Notes under the pieces: generated by a model | What the model was told of the DNA's origin: nothing | Database searches by the model: none | What the model saw: only the letters and a program-made list of their open reading frames with translations | Assembly (NCBI RefSeq): GCF_000208865.1 | Contig: NC_018390.1 | Coordinates: forward strand, 5,412,270-5,476,269 | DNA from: Neospora caninum Liverpool | Lineage: Eukaryota; Apicomplexa; Conoidasida; Eucoccidiorida; Sarcocystidae | DNA: 64,000 bases | Direction: 5' to 3' | In this document: positions 32,986-45,400 of the stretch, piece after piece | Numbering within the stretch: the first letter of the stretch is position 1 | Layout: the number at the start of each line of letters is the position of its first letter | Position numbers and translations under genes: made by a program

Positions 32986-34656
32986 GCCCGTGCCGGTGAA
33001 AACAGCGAGGCGTCGCCCACGACGGAAAAAAGTGAGGTCTCCAATGTGGAAAGAGAGAGAAAGACGTTCTGAGAGGCGAGGAAAGAAACGCCGGGAAAAG
33101 CGCTGACGGAAAAAAAAACATCAAAAGACCAACTGGAGCAAGAACAGACGATGTCGTAGGAGTCTCGAGGTCACGTTGGGAAAAACAAGTCCCTTTCTGA
33201 GTCTGCAAGCGTGTGTTCGGGACTCTCTGGATGACCTGACAAAGGCGAAGAAAGATCCAGTCCTTTGGGAGAACGGGTATCGAAGAAACAAGAAACGGGA
33301 AGTCTCCCTGGGTAGCAGTATTTTTTCTTTGCTGGCTCAAAAACAGGAAATCGATTGAGCGGGCTGCAAGAACCCGCGCGAGACATCGGCGCAGGAGCTC
33401 GAAGGCGACAGTCTATCAACAGGTACCCGGAAGGGGAAAGTCATCGATACGCGGAGTCCGTATAACGGGACAATTTTACATGTGTGGAGAGCCAAATCCA
33501 TCGGAGCCGATTACCCTGATTTTGCCCCAGTTTGAGAGGCTCCGCGCACCTGCACACCTCACACGAGGGTGGATAGACAGCTCACAAGAGAAAAACGAAG
33601 CAACCAGAAGAAAAAGAATCGGTGAAGTACAAGCAGGAGAACAGTTGTCTCGCTGGTGGAGGTCAGCGTGCAGATTTGCAGAAAACGCGGCGGCCGTAAT
33701 CCACAACAGGTGATTTTTTGTCCACAGATGGATACGTTTCTTCCATGCAAGTTGACCTGGGAGGTATTTTACCTGTAAACTGAAGCCTCACTTTTCTAGA
33801 GAGTAGATGCAGGCCAGGCAAAGGAAGATGTCGAACCGGCCCGGGCGCATGCGAGAGCAACCGAGAGAGACACGGGGGAACCGCAGAGACACAGCGAAGA
33901 CTGCGAAGAAAAGGAAGACACGTCTGCAGCCTGTCCGCGATCCGCTGTATGAAAAAGTGGAAAGGCGGCAAGCCCCGCCCGTGTTTGTCTTCAGTCTAAC
34001 TACTTCACGGTCACTTTCCGGGAAAAGTTAAGTAGCCTTCTCGTGTTTGCCTCTTCTTCTGCATGGTAGCGTCTTCTTGTTTCGGCCACGCCCAGCGTCC
34101 GTCGGTCGTCGACGGCTAGTGAACCCCGCAAGGACCGTTCGACTCAGACGCGAGCGGGTCAGTCCCATATTCACGAACAGAGCTTTCGTTGCAGCCTTCT
34201 GAATTTACTCCGTGAGTAGGCGGGACGACTCTCTCAATCTCGAGCATCTTGGGTTGCGGGGCGCACGCCAAGTGTGCTACGCGCGCCCCGCCGCAAACAG
34301 AAGGGGGGGGGAGGGGACGCGACACGCACGGGGGATCGGCAGCCAAAGGCACGGAACATTGATCACAGGGGGTGGCTCTGCCATTTTCTGGTGCTTGAAA
34401 TCCAGTGAAATCGCTGTCGAATACCCGTTCCCTTGGCCCGCTTCAACAGAGAACCAGATGCCAGTCGAGAGTGTGCAACACGAACAACCTTCAGAAGCAC
34501 GGGAAACGTGAAAACGACGAAACAACGAGAGCCTGCTGAACAACAAGATCTACTCTCTGTTGACTTTTAAGGTGCTTATAGATATATATATGTATAGGCG
34601 CGTAAGCGCTGCAAAGCATTCACGCATCAGCCTGTCTACGAGGTCTGTCCTCATGA

Positions 34657-34658
<2 letters not shown>

Positions 34659-34692
<34 letters not shown>
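34659..34692. repeat. (AT)n microsatellite
   Basis: An uninterrupted AT run in intergenic DNA. Confidence 0.9.
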
Positions 34693-34695
<3 letters not shown>

Positions 34696-35425
34696 TGTTT
34701 CCAGACCTCTTTGTCTCTCTTTCGATGTAGGAAATGCTTGTGATGATGTGGATCCGAGCCTGGTTCCTTGGTACCACCGTGCTCCGTTGAGTTTGTTTCC
34801 GGATTGTGCGAACAAGTCAACAAAGTGGACATGCGCTCTTCCAGGGGGAGCCTGTGCATGCAATCTCGAAGTGAGCAGCTTGTTATGGCCAGTATGCGTG
34901 TAAAGCTCGATCCCGTCGGAACAGCTTTTCAGCCCCTCGAGGCCCCCTGGCCAGAGCGGTCAGAAACACCGCAGGGTCGACAGTGTGTTCCCTCTTGGAA
35001 ATCTAAGAGTCTCAGGAAAAAACTACCGCGCGCGTGCGCAAAGAGAGTAGGCGATTTGAATGTTTGCCCAGCTCTTCAGGGTTCTAAACGCGTTTCTCCG
35101 ACTGCGCTAGACGCCCTGGCGCGCTCCAGCGTCATTTCTCAGCCTCGCTTTCACTCGCGGTTCTCTCCCCTGCGCTGGCGTTGCAGCTGTCAGAGAGAGG
35201 CACAACACGACTGGGAGCTTTTCTTCTGGAAGTCCGAAATGTGTGTGTCGAAATCACTGGGGTGTTTCTCGTGTCTTGTGAGTGGACCGAGCGCTGTTCG
35301 GCTAACCAGGCCGGACGGGGACAACTGAGAAAAAACTACAATCACCTTCCTCTGCACTCAGCATACGGAAGAGCACATACGGGGTCTTTCCGCCACAACG
35401 TGCGTTCTCTTTCGCCGCTATCCAC

Positions 35426-36593
35426 TCAATAGAAGAACCGATGAAGACCCGAGAAGGTGAACCGGTGTTTCTGTCGGAGCAGAGCCAGTCCGGAGCCCAG
35501 AACGTCATCCACTTTCGCACAGTATTCGGGGTACTCCTTCATGAGGCGGTCGTACTCGGCCGAAGCAGCTTTTGCATGCTCGTCGATATTCGAAACCTTC
35601 TCGGACGCGTTCAGTCCGGTGCCCGCGATGCCTGCTCCGCCACGCCAACGGGAAGGAAGAGACACCACACCGCAAAACAACTGTCTCTCTCTCACGCTGT
35701 GATTCAAGTCTGACAGCGCGCATCGACGTCGACGAAATCTATACGTAGTTACACACACGTCGCACATTCCCGCCTACTATAGCCTTTGCGCGAACCTATC
35801 CGCAAGCAGTCTAGATATCTGTATCCGCCCCAGTTCAGCTGCCTGTCTCACCAGCCGCTCGACTGCCCAGTTCCATCAACTGATTCAGGTGGTCGCGGAT
35901 GTCGGCCAGTTGGTAGAAGAGATCGAAAAGGCGACGCAGGCTCTGCAGCGACGCTTGGACCTGCGACCGTGCAGGCACACACACGCAGCTCCTAAATATT
36001 TTCAAGACGCACAGAGAACTGGGCATCCTTCCGCGAAATCGGAAAGCTTCTCAGCCTCACGTCGGCGCTCCGTGGGGAGGCGACGCCAGTGTCCCACAGA
36101 CACACGAAAGACAGGTGGGCGGCAAGCACAATACAGACGCGAGGTGTTGTGTTCTAAAAAGGGACGACGAATCTAGCGACAGTTCACTGCGCGAAAAGAG
36201 TGGAGAGAGTCCTCCGCGTCTCTCTCTCCTGTGTGAGGACGAAACAGCAGGCGCCTGGGTTTGAGAACGGATGCGCAATCGCTCTCCCCCCCCCTTCCCC
36301 CTGGGCAAGGAAACAACCCCGCAGTTCGTGCGCGAAGCATTTCAGCCGGCTGGTTTCTTCGTTCGAACAGTTCTGGGGCCTCCGTGGAAAGGAGACGGTT
36401 CTACGGCACAACGGGAGCTGCCGTTGTATGTCTCTTTTCCGCGGGGACTTACATTTGCACTGTTCGCGAACGGCTGCGCTTCTTCTTCGATCACGCGCAG
36501 TTCCTCCTCCCAGAAAGGCGAGTCCAGCACGCCAGTCAAGTAGTCCACCCAGTTGGCGCCCAAGAGCTCCGTCTGGAGTCCCGAGATGCGTTT
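35426..36593 (-). CDS. Small helical protein of unknown function, 5' end not resolved
   Basis: Three exons join in frame: 36453-36593 (phase 0, GTAAGT donor), 35852-35960 (phase 1, GTGAGA donor) and 35426-35631. They encode at least 151 residues. The product looks almost wholly helical and soluble: KRISGLQTELLGANWVDYL, then SLQSLRRLFDLFYQLADIRD and HLNQLMELG, then NIDEHAKAASAEYDRLMKEY and a C-terminal basic/aromatic end (RFTFSGLHRFFY). It has no signal peptide or membrane segment and no domain I can name. The pattern recalls small coiled-coil subunits of trafficking or cytoskeletal complexes, but that is only an impression. An acceptor (CTTTGCAG) marks the start of the first listed exon. The frame stays open upstream to about 36953, but that part reads like intron. 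At least one 5' exon with the initiator ATG is therefore missing. Confidence 0.6.
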
Positions 36594-39446
36594 CTGCAAA
36601 GCCGCCTCGGTTTGGAATGGGCGGAGGAGATGGGGGGAGTCGCCCGCCACATCACACGATGTCCCAGAGGTTTTCGTTTCCGCCCGATGCGCAGGACATT
36701 CCGCCTCTCTGCTCTTTGGCACGGTGCACGGGGCAGCAGGCGCCGGGGGCTGGGAGGCCGACGCTGCCGGGGAGATGGCAGTAGAGAAGTGGAGAGAACG
36801 GCCGGTCGGAAAGAAACACACGTTGCCTTTCGCGGAGAAAGACACCGCAAGGGGAAGGCGAGCGCAACGCGGAGAGAAACAAACGCTTCGGCAAAATGCC
36901 CGGAGAGTGGGGGCTGCACGGGCGAAGAGCGGGGCAGGCGTGGAAAGCAACATGGTGTGGCACGCAAGAAATGGACCCGGGGAAAGGGGAAAAGAAAGGA
37001 GATACAGTGAGAAGGAAGTCGGCGCGAAAAAAGTGGAAACACGACAGGCGCCTGAGGAGAGATCCTGCTCAGGTCGACTCTCCGTTACCGGTCAAAACCG
37101 CAGCCGGAGAGACACGTGGAAAAGAGGCGAACGATGCACGCAGAGAGGGCTGTGGCAGCAGCCAACGGAAACAGCCGTTATGGACGGAATCTGGATGCTT
37201 CTCTTCACCCCTCGTGGAAACAAAAGACAGCAGAAAAACGCGAAAAGGCGTAAAAATAATTTGTGCGGGACCGCATGCAGCGGCCGGACAGCCGGAAGAG
37301 AAGCCCGTAGGTGACGACCCTCTCACGCTGCGATCGCCGAAGAAACAGATGCCCGCCAGACCTCAGTTTTGAAATGAGAAATACACCTTGCAGAACCGAG
37401 CATGCGCCGCTGGTCCATTTTGTGCGCTAGGGCTCTTCATTATCAACAAAGATTTGGAGCCTGCATGCTTCAATTATACAACCTCAGGCACCAAGGGATT
37501 GAGGCCAGTTCGCGACGCTGGTCCTTGCCACAGGAAGAGATGTAGTGTACCTGTTCTTGCTGAGTTCGCGTGGGTGAAACGTCTCTGTAACACGGGAGGG
37601 CCTAATATGCGCGCGCTTAAACGCCAAAAAAAGCAATCTCTTTGAAGCAGCAGGTGGTAGACTTCACTAAGAACCGATCTACAGCGCTCGTCACGCCATA
37701 TCACCAGGCCGGGTCAAAAAGCTACAGTAGAACATCACTTTCCATGTGTTTATTGCTCGACATCTGCTGTCAGAGAATCTCTAGTTTCAACAGCACTGCA
37801 GTCCATCGTGCGCTCCACCTTGTTCGTTGTCGTTCACACCTTCTATGTTCTACTCGAGGCAGACGAGTCGATACTTGGCCAGGCAGCCACAGGCGAAAAA
37901 ACTGAGTAGGCACCTGAGGTAGAGAGAGATTGCGACCGCGACGGCTGTGGAACGTTAATACAGGACGATCTGGGGGTAAGGCGACGAGAAAAGGACCGTT
38001 TGCTCTTTTTGGAGGAGGCTCAGCTCAAGGCGCCCCCCTCTCGCATGCACACTGAGGCAGTTGCTGATACTACAGGTTTTTCCCAGAAGGAAAAGCGCCC
38101 GGTTTGCAGTGAAAGTTGGAGATGAATCGGGATCTGCGCTGCTTCAAGGCTTGCAGCGTACACTTTGGAGTTTGGTGCAGCGGTCTGTGAAAAACCATGA
38201 AGTGGGTGAACACGAGCGAGTTTTTGTCACCGGGAGAAGCTGAGCAGGTGACTGTGAGCGCGCCTGCCGCATCGAGACAGCTTGTGTTTAGGTAAGCATT
38301 CTTGACTTTCGGGCTCTGGTCTGTCCGTGCATCTGAATGCCAGCCCAGAATTCAATCGCCTTCTTAAGTCTCTTCACCAGTCCGCACTCGCTTGTTACTG
38401 AAGACTGCCACGACACCTTCATCTAGAGATCTTGCGCGGAAACCTGTGATGGAAGAAAAGGTCGTATCTCGTGGGCAAGCGTCTTTGCCCGAGACGCTTC
38501 TGAGCACTACATATCTGCTCAACTGCGGCTGCCGGCGCTTTTCAGCGACTCCTTTTGTCAGACACCAATGAACAGTGACAAGAAAAAAAATCGTTGCGGG
38601 GAGGCGTTGGACGCGAGAAAGACAACCCATTTTCCCGCGGAAAATCGCGTCTTGTTCGATACAGATCACGTCTTAACCTCTCTTCGAGAGGAGTTCAACC
38701 GGCAAACAAGTTTTGAGACCTTTTGACACACACACACACATGAGTTCCTGTCTGTTTGCCATTCTACGGACAAAAGACGTTTTCAGACGCGCACTCCTCT
38801 TATAAAGAACAAAAACATATTCCGCTACTATCCCCGGAAACGACCGGCTCTCCCGTATTCACAGCACCGCGCATACCCGTCTGTGCTAGCACAAAAGCTC
38901 GCGCGCACACCGTGAGTACTCCCCCCTAGCAACAAACTGTTTGCATGAAAAAAGACAAATCGATGGAAAGAGCAGGAGATGTGCCACGGGCTGCGAAGGA
39001 ACGCGTGTGGCGCGGGCCTGAACACACGTTTTTGCCTTGCGATAAAGAAAAGGGAAGAGCAGTGAACAAGCTACTACAATACAAGGTTCTCTCTTCTCTC
39101 TCCGCCCATGCAGTCCCGTGCCCAAAATCCAGTCGCTGGTTCCGAAGACCTCTCCTCAAAAATGATCCAGCTGTAGCTCCACGCAAAAAAACACACCGCG
39201 CGTCGCTCTTCCAGTGTCCCCCCGCAACGCGTTCCCCCCTTTCCTCCTGTTTTCTTCTCTCCTCTCCTGACAGTCTCTCTGCATGTTCCTCCCCCACCTG
39301 GCTGTTCCACTTGCCGCTGTAACGTTCGGAAACCCACACAGGTATCCCCGACTCGATCCCTACGGTCCCGCCGGATTCGGTTGTTTGATCCCGCCTATGT
39401 AGACGCCGTTTCCCATGAGACCTCTCAAAAAAGTGCAAACTCCAGA
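36594..39446. other. Region between the giant gene and the small helical-protein gene
   Basis: This must contain the unresolved 5' exon(s) and promoter of the helical-protein gene and the 3' UTR of the giant gene. I could not identify the missing exon. No other gene is recognisable. The plus-strand ORFs at 36200-37370 overlap each other and are purine-rich low complexity. Confidence 0.45.
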
Positions 39447-42400
39447 CTACGATTTCTCCTCTCTGCCGCCACTCCCGCACGATCCGGCACTCGCTCCGGA
39501 CTGGGCCAAGGGTGGAAGCCTCGGCAAGCCTCCGGCCCCCAGCAGCGACTCGCCAATTCGGTGCGGGGACTGCAGAGACTGTGTATGCGGGTTCATGTCG
39601 AACGCATGCGCAAGACGCGGATCCGGGGCAGCCTGCAGAAGCGGACGACCGTCGACAGCGCCGTCTCCGCTGCGGGCGGCTCCAAGGCCTCCGGCCACGT
39701 CCGCGGGGCCTCCCGCCGCGCCGAAGCCCCGCGAGGCGAACGGGCGGCCTCGCCCCGCCTCTGTCGGGTCGTTCGCGGACCGGGAAAGTGAAAAGTCGCT
39801 TGCGACTCCAACGCCAAAGATGGGTCTTCCGCCTGCGTTCATGTGCGCCGACGGGAGGTTCCGGCCGCCCAAGAGCGGCCCGCTGTCCCCACTGGAAGTA
39901 GGCGGGAGGTCCGAGACGAAACCGGTCGTCCTGCCTCCGAACGCGCCGTTTCCGTCCGCGAGCGGAAACCCCGGAGCTGCCGACGCCAGGTGGCTGCGAA
40001 GCGACGGATGAATGTGAGCCGGCGGAACGGGCATGTTCCCTGGCGGAGACGGAGACGGACGAGGAGCCGCCCCCGCTCCGGCCGCGCGCGCCGCGCCCCC
40101 GCTGCGCCTGCCTAGCAAGAAGTCATCCATGACAGCCCCTTGTTCGCCCGAGCCGTCTCCGTGGCGACCGCCGCCGCCCACCGCCGCACCGGTGTGCAGC
40201 GACCCACCCGACGCCGCCCACATTTCTGTCCCTCTTCGCTGGTGACTGAGCTCGTGCATCGCGTTCTCTGCGGCCACGGCGGCGCCGTTGCAGTACTGGC
40301 GGCTGAGAAGCGCAGCGGCTGCTCGAGCGGCGAGCGCCGGACCGGTGTCTCCGTCTTCCGTCCCTCGTCGGCCGTCCGTTCCCCGCGCCGCGCTTTCGAG
40401 CATTTCGCGCGCCGCCTTCTGGTGCAGGAACATGATGCTCGGGTGTGGTGGAGCCTCTGACGGCGGGTGCGGGATGTCGACGCGCACACACCACTTGTCG
40501 TTCACCAGAACCTGGCCCTCGCCTTCTCCAGGCGTCTCCGGCGGCGGCGCCCCCTCGGGCGGACTCAGGCTCTGTCCCGGTCGCGTGCCCCCAGAAGAAA
40601 GCAGCGCGGTCGAGGAGGACAACGCCGTCTCCCCGGGAGTCCCGAAACGCCGCTCGCCCACAGCGCCCTGCTGGCCCATCATGAGAAACAACGAAGGCCC
40701 AGCGCCTGCGTGGGAAGATGCCACGGAGCCGGGCTGTCCAAACGGGAGGAGGGGACTCGCCGGGGAGGACGCAGTGGGTAGCGACTTCGCGCTAGGCAAA
40801 AGCCCCGGGGATCCCTGCCAGGCTTCTCGCGGCATGCGCGACAGGAAACCGTCAGGCGCCGCGGACTGGTCCTGCGAAAAGCGCCGTGCTCCTTCGCGGA
40901 GCTCCCCGCCGCCCGGCGCGTCTCTCAACAAGACAGACCGGTCCTCTTGTCCCTGTTGCGGATCCCGTCCCAACGCAGGTCCGAGCGCTTCTTCGTTTCT
41001 TCGTCGCGTCCCTTCCCCCGCGACCCCTGTCTCCTTCGCCCCCGGCGTTGCAGGCCGGCCTTGAATCTTCTGGATCCCCGCGGAGTCCCCGCGGGCGTCG
41101 TCAAGAGACTCAAACGACATTCCGCTCGCGCCGCGATCACCGGTCTCTGGCGATGGGCTGACGGACCCGCCTCCAGAGTGGCCGTGTCCACTAACCGGCG
41201 TGCTCCCCATCATGAAACTCAGGTCCATCAAGTCGCGGATCTCTTCTTCCTGGACCTCGTTATTCGGCGGCGTCGCATCGGCTTGGCCACCCTCGGCCTC
41301 CCACAAGAAGACGAACGGGGCCAGAGGGGCGCTCCCTTCTGGGCCCCGGCGCAGGTCTTCGCGTTCCCCCACACCTTCTGGCCCGGCTCCGAGGCCTCGC
41401 CCTAACGCGTCGTCTCCACTCGGACTGACCGCCACGCCCGTCGTCCCTGGGCTGCCCCAGAGACTTGGCGCCCACGAGGGGCGACTCCCCAGCGCCGACC
41501 CCGGCCCAGACCCCGGCGCAGCTGCAGTGCCTGGGGCCCCAGGGAGTCGCAGGCTCCTCTGCGACCCGTCGAAGCGGCCTCCCGAGTCGAGACGTTCAGC
41601 CAGAGACGGCAGAGCCGGCGGCAAGAACGAGGTCGTCCCGCTCGACGGCTGCGAGAGAAGGAACTGCCGTTCTTGAGGCGTGAGGTCCTGTGCGAGCCTG
41701 GAAGCGAGTCCAGCAGTCGCCAGCAGCGGGGGCTGCGGACACGAATCCGGCGAACTGTGGAAGTCCGGGAGATGCGACGGCGGGAGAACCCCCAGGGGAC
41801 ACGGACCGAGGTTGTGAACGAGCGGGTGGTTGAACTGGAGGTCCGGAGCGCGCATGAGGCCCTGCCGCCGGCACGGAGGCGCGTCACCCACTGGGAGGCG
41901 AGAGGGGAACGCTTGCTTGTCGAATTCGCACTCGCCCAGAGCACGGGAAGCGTCTCCGAATGCGTACTTTCGCCAGGCCTGCATCCGCCACAACGACGCA
42001 GACGACTCCTCGCCGGGTGCGCACTTCCCGCTGGCCTGAAGAGGTCCGCCGCCCACATCTTCTTTGCCTTCGCTCCCGCCTCGTCCCGCGGCCTTCTCGG
42101 CCGCGCCGTGCGGCCGAGCTTCCCGCGACAGCGGCGCGTTCCCCACAGCCCGCGCAAGAGCCGGCGTTGCACACTCGAACTTTGAGAGGTCTCTGAGGGC
42201 TCTGTAAAAGTCGAGGAATGCTCGTGCGTGCGCAACTTGCTGAGGCCCTTGAGCCGTCTGCGATATCTTCTTCAGTTCCGCCGCGTCCTCGTTGAGGAGA
42301 ACGACGAGCACGGCCCGCTTCTCCACATCCCACCTGACGAAGATATCGGCTGGAAAGTGAGCGCCCAGCGAGTCCAGAAGGACTTTCCAGAAGGCGATGG

Positions 42401-45400
42401 AATTCAGCGAGGCGACGTCGGCTGTCTGTGCGTCTTGGACCCCGGCCACGGCGCCCATCGTGGCATCGGAGAAGGAAGGAATCAAAAGGTGCCCGCCCTC
42501 TCGAGCGATCAGTTCGCCTGACCGAGCGTCAAAGGCAATGTACCTGCACATTTGTCTCGCCTCCGTCTCCACTGGCGACCCGCGGGCACGAGGATCGACG
42601 TTTTCTGGCCGAGTCGCAGTGCGGAGGACGTCTCTCTGCAACTCCGAGAAATGCAGCAGCCGAACGAGCGCCCCGAGCGCAGTCTCCAGCAAACGTTCGC
42701 GGTTTCGAGTCAACGCCAACCGCCGGGCTGCGTGGACAGAGCCCCAGTACTGCCGTACTTCTTCTTCTTCTCTCACAGTCGGGAGCGGCACGGCTGTTGC
42801 GACCGCATCGGTGAGACGCCGAAGGCCTGACGCGTCTTCTTCCTTCGGTGGGAGGCGCATGAGGACCGCCAGGTCGTTCGCGAACTCTCGGTACGACCAG
42901 TCCCTCTCTGTTCGGGCTCTGCCCATCACGTCTGCCTCGCCAGCGCCTGCACGCGTCTCTCTCTGTTCTTTGCGTGCGTCCGCAATCGACCAGTCCGCCT
43001 CCTCCAGATAGCGCCTTTTTCGCCAGTCTCCCGCAAAGCCCGTTCCCGAGTCGGACGCTTCCGCCGCGAAAGCGGAAGCGTGCCCGCCTTCGCGCGAGAC
43101 ACTCTCTCCAGTGCGGCGGCCTTCCTCTGCAAAGCAGCCGGGGCCTTGGGCCTCCCGTTGGCCGAGTGCGTCCAGCAACGAGTCAAAAATCCCCGAGAAG
43201 CTCGAAGTCGCGGCAGACGCGAAGGCCGGCTGCGCGGGTTTCGGCTGCGGCGCCTTCTCTTCGCCTGCGGACGCCGGAGACAGAGCTGTCCCCTCTTCCC
43301 GCGCGGACCGCGGCTCCACAGAGAGAAGTGGCGGCTGGTCGGAAAAAACGGGAGTCCCTCCCGGCTGCTGGCCGTCTGCGGGTGATGGTTTGGCCGTTTT
43401 TTCCGCGTCTGGCGCTCCCTCTTCTTCTCTCTGTTCTTCATCTCGTGCGTCCAGCGCTCTTCCAGGAAGCGTAACAGGCGCAGGCTCGCCGGCTCTCTGC
43501 GGCTTCTCTGAAGAGAGGATAACTGGCGAGGACTTTGACGCGGGCGGGGATGCAGGCGCCTTGTGCGAAGCCGCAGCTGCCGAGCCGAGGAGGGGGGCCC
43601 GGGAGTCTGCATTTCGCTCCGGGGGCGAAGTCGAGGGCGACGAAGGCGTCAAGCGTCCGTCGGCGGCCAGGGCCGAAGGTCCGAGCGGCAAGAGCGGCGG
43701 CGACGAAGAGACGCCGCCGGCTGGCCACAGCGCAGTGCAGCGCGAGGACGAGGGCGACGCCGCCGCGGGGAGAGCAGAGTACCCCGGCACCGACCCGTCC
43801 GGGGGGCCGGTCGGATACGAAACGACCAAGTGTCGGAACTCCTTCTTGACTTGTCCCGTCCGATCCAGCATGTCCGCAGTGATTTGCGAGTAGTCCTCGA
43901 GACACACCAACTCGTTCTCTAGAGCGGCGAGCAACTCGGTGGCGAGGGGACAAACGACTCGCACGTGCTGCGTCTCGGTCTTGTCGGGGTTGTCGAATTC
44001 GAGCACCGCAGAGTGGAGGAACATGCGGGCGCACCACGAGCGGTCCACGGTGCACTTGTACAGGTCGCAGTACTTTGTGTCGCCGACGAGGGGATGGCCG
44101 ATGTGGCGGAAGTGGACCCGAATCTGGTGCGTGCGTCCCGTGTGGATGCGCACCCGACAGAAGGAGAATTCCTGCGAATACGAGAAATCCTTCTTGGTTG
44201 CCGTGGCTGCGGCGCTCACTGGACTGCCTTTGCCACTGCCTGCCGTCTTGGCGCCCGCGGCCGGCGCGGAAGCTCCAGTCCCCCTCGCGCGGTCGGAAGA
44301 GGACGACGAGGACGGAGACGCCGCGATCCGAGCGGCAACCGACATGGCCGCCTGGATCTTGCGGTGAACGGGCTGGCGGAGCCCAAACACTCGGACGACT
44401 TGATACTCCGTTAGAGCCTCGTCGCCACCTTCATCCGGGCCGACGACCTCGGAGAAGTGGGACTTGGACCGGCTCGAGTCAAAGTCGCGCGTCGCAATGG
44501 GGTGGTCGATCCGCGCATGCAGCTTGTCCAGGCGGCCGTGACAGAGCAGCAGGTACTCCTTGTGGACGAGGCGCTTGCGGAACTGCTCAAAGATCGACTC
44601 GCGTGCGCGCCGGGTCTTCGCAATCAGGAGCGAGCCGGAGGTCTCCAGGTCAGTCCGGTGGCAGAGGCCGCACTCCATCTCCTCCCACCGGCGCACGGTC
44701 TCGAGCCGAGGGTACTTCTTCATCATGTACAGGTGGAAGCTCTCGATTTTCCCACTGCTGATGAGGTCCTCGAGCGTGATGTGCGCGAGCGCTTCATCGA
44801 GCTCTTGCGGCGTCGCCACGCGGGGCACAAAGACCGGACGGTCTCTCCCAAAGCCCGAGCAGTGCCAAAACGCAGGCTTGTACAGGACCATCCACGTCGT
44901 GCCTTCCTCCACGACGTACGGGGCCGCTTTCTTGAAGACGCGGCGACTCAGGGCCTTCCCGCTGCCGTACAAGCTCTGCTCACCCACCAGGAGTTCTTCT
45001 TCTTGGCTCGACTGCAGATCGGCAGGTTCTTCCTCCTCTTCTCGGTACGCCCCCTCGTTCTCGTCCTCGCTGTCTTCGCGCTCGTCCAGAGCGACCAGCT
45101 TCCCGGGAGCGCCTGCAGCGGGCGAAGTCGGCGAGGCGCCTATCACGCCAGCGCCTTTGGCGAGTTGCATTCCCACCAGCAACGGACCCTTGCCCGAAAC
45201 GCCCTTCCCGAGACCCCGGCCTGGCCCGGAACCTTGGCTGGCCTCGCCAGCCGCTGCGCCGTCGCCGGTCGCCAGGGGACTGGTCGCGCCTTCGGGGCTC
45301 TTCGCTGGCGCCTGCGAGGCCCGCTGCGAAGCGCCCTTCTTGCCTGCCTCCTCCAACCCAGCCTGGGACGACGCGGAGCTCTCTGCAGGTGTGCTCGCAC

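Larger units (their letters stand above)
32350..35425. other. Intergenic region between the SNARE gene and the small helical-protein gene
   Basis: No gene is supported in these 3 kb. They contain a (GT)n run at about 32958-32984 and a (AT)n run at about 34659-34692. They should include the SNARE promoter and the 3' UTR of the gene ending at 35426. Purine-rich plus-strand DNA at 32540-33110 yields spurious Lys/Arg-rich ORFs. Confidence 0.5.
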
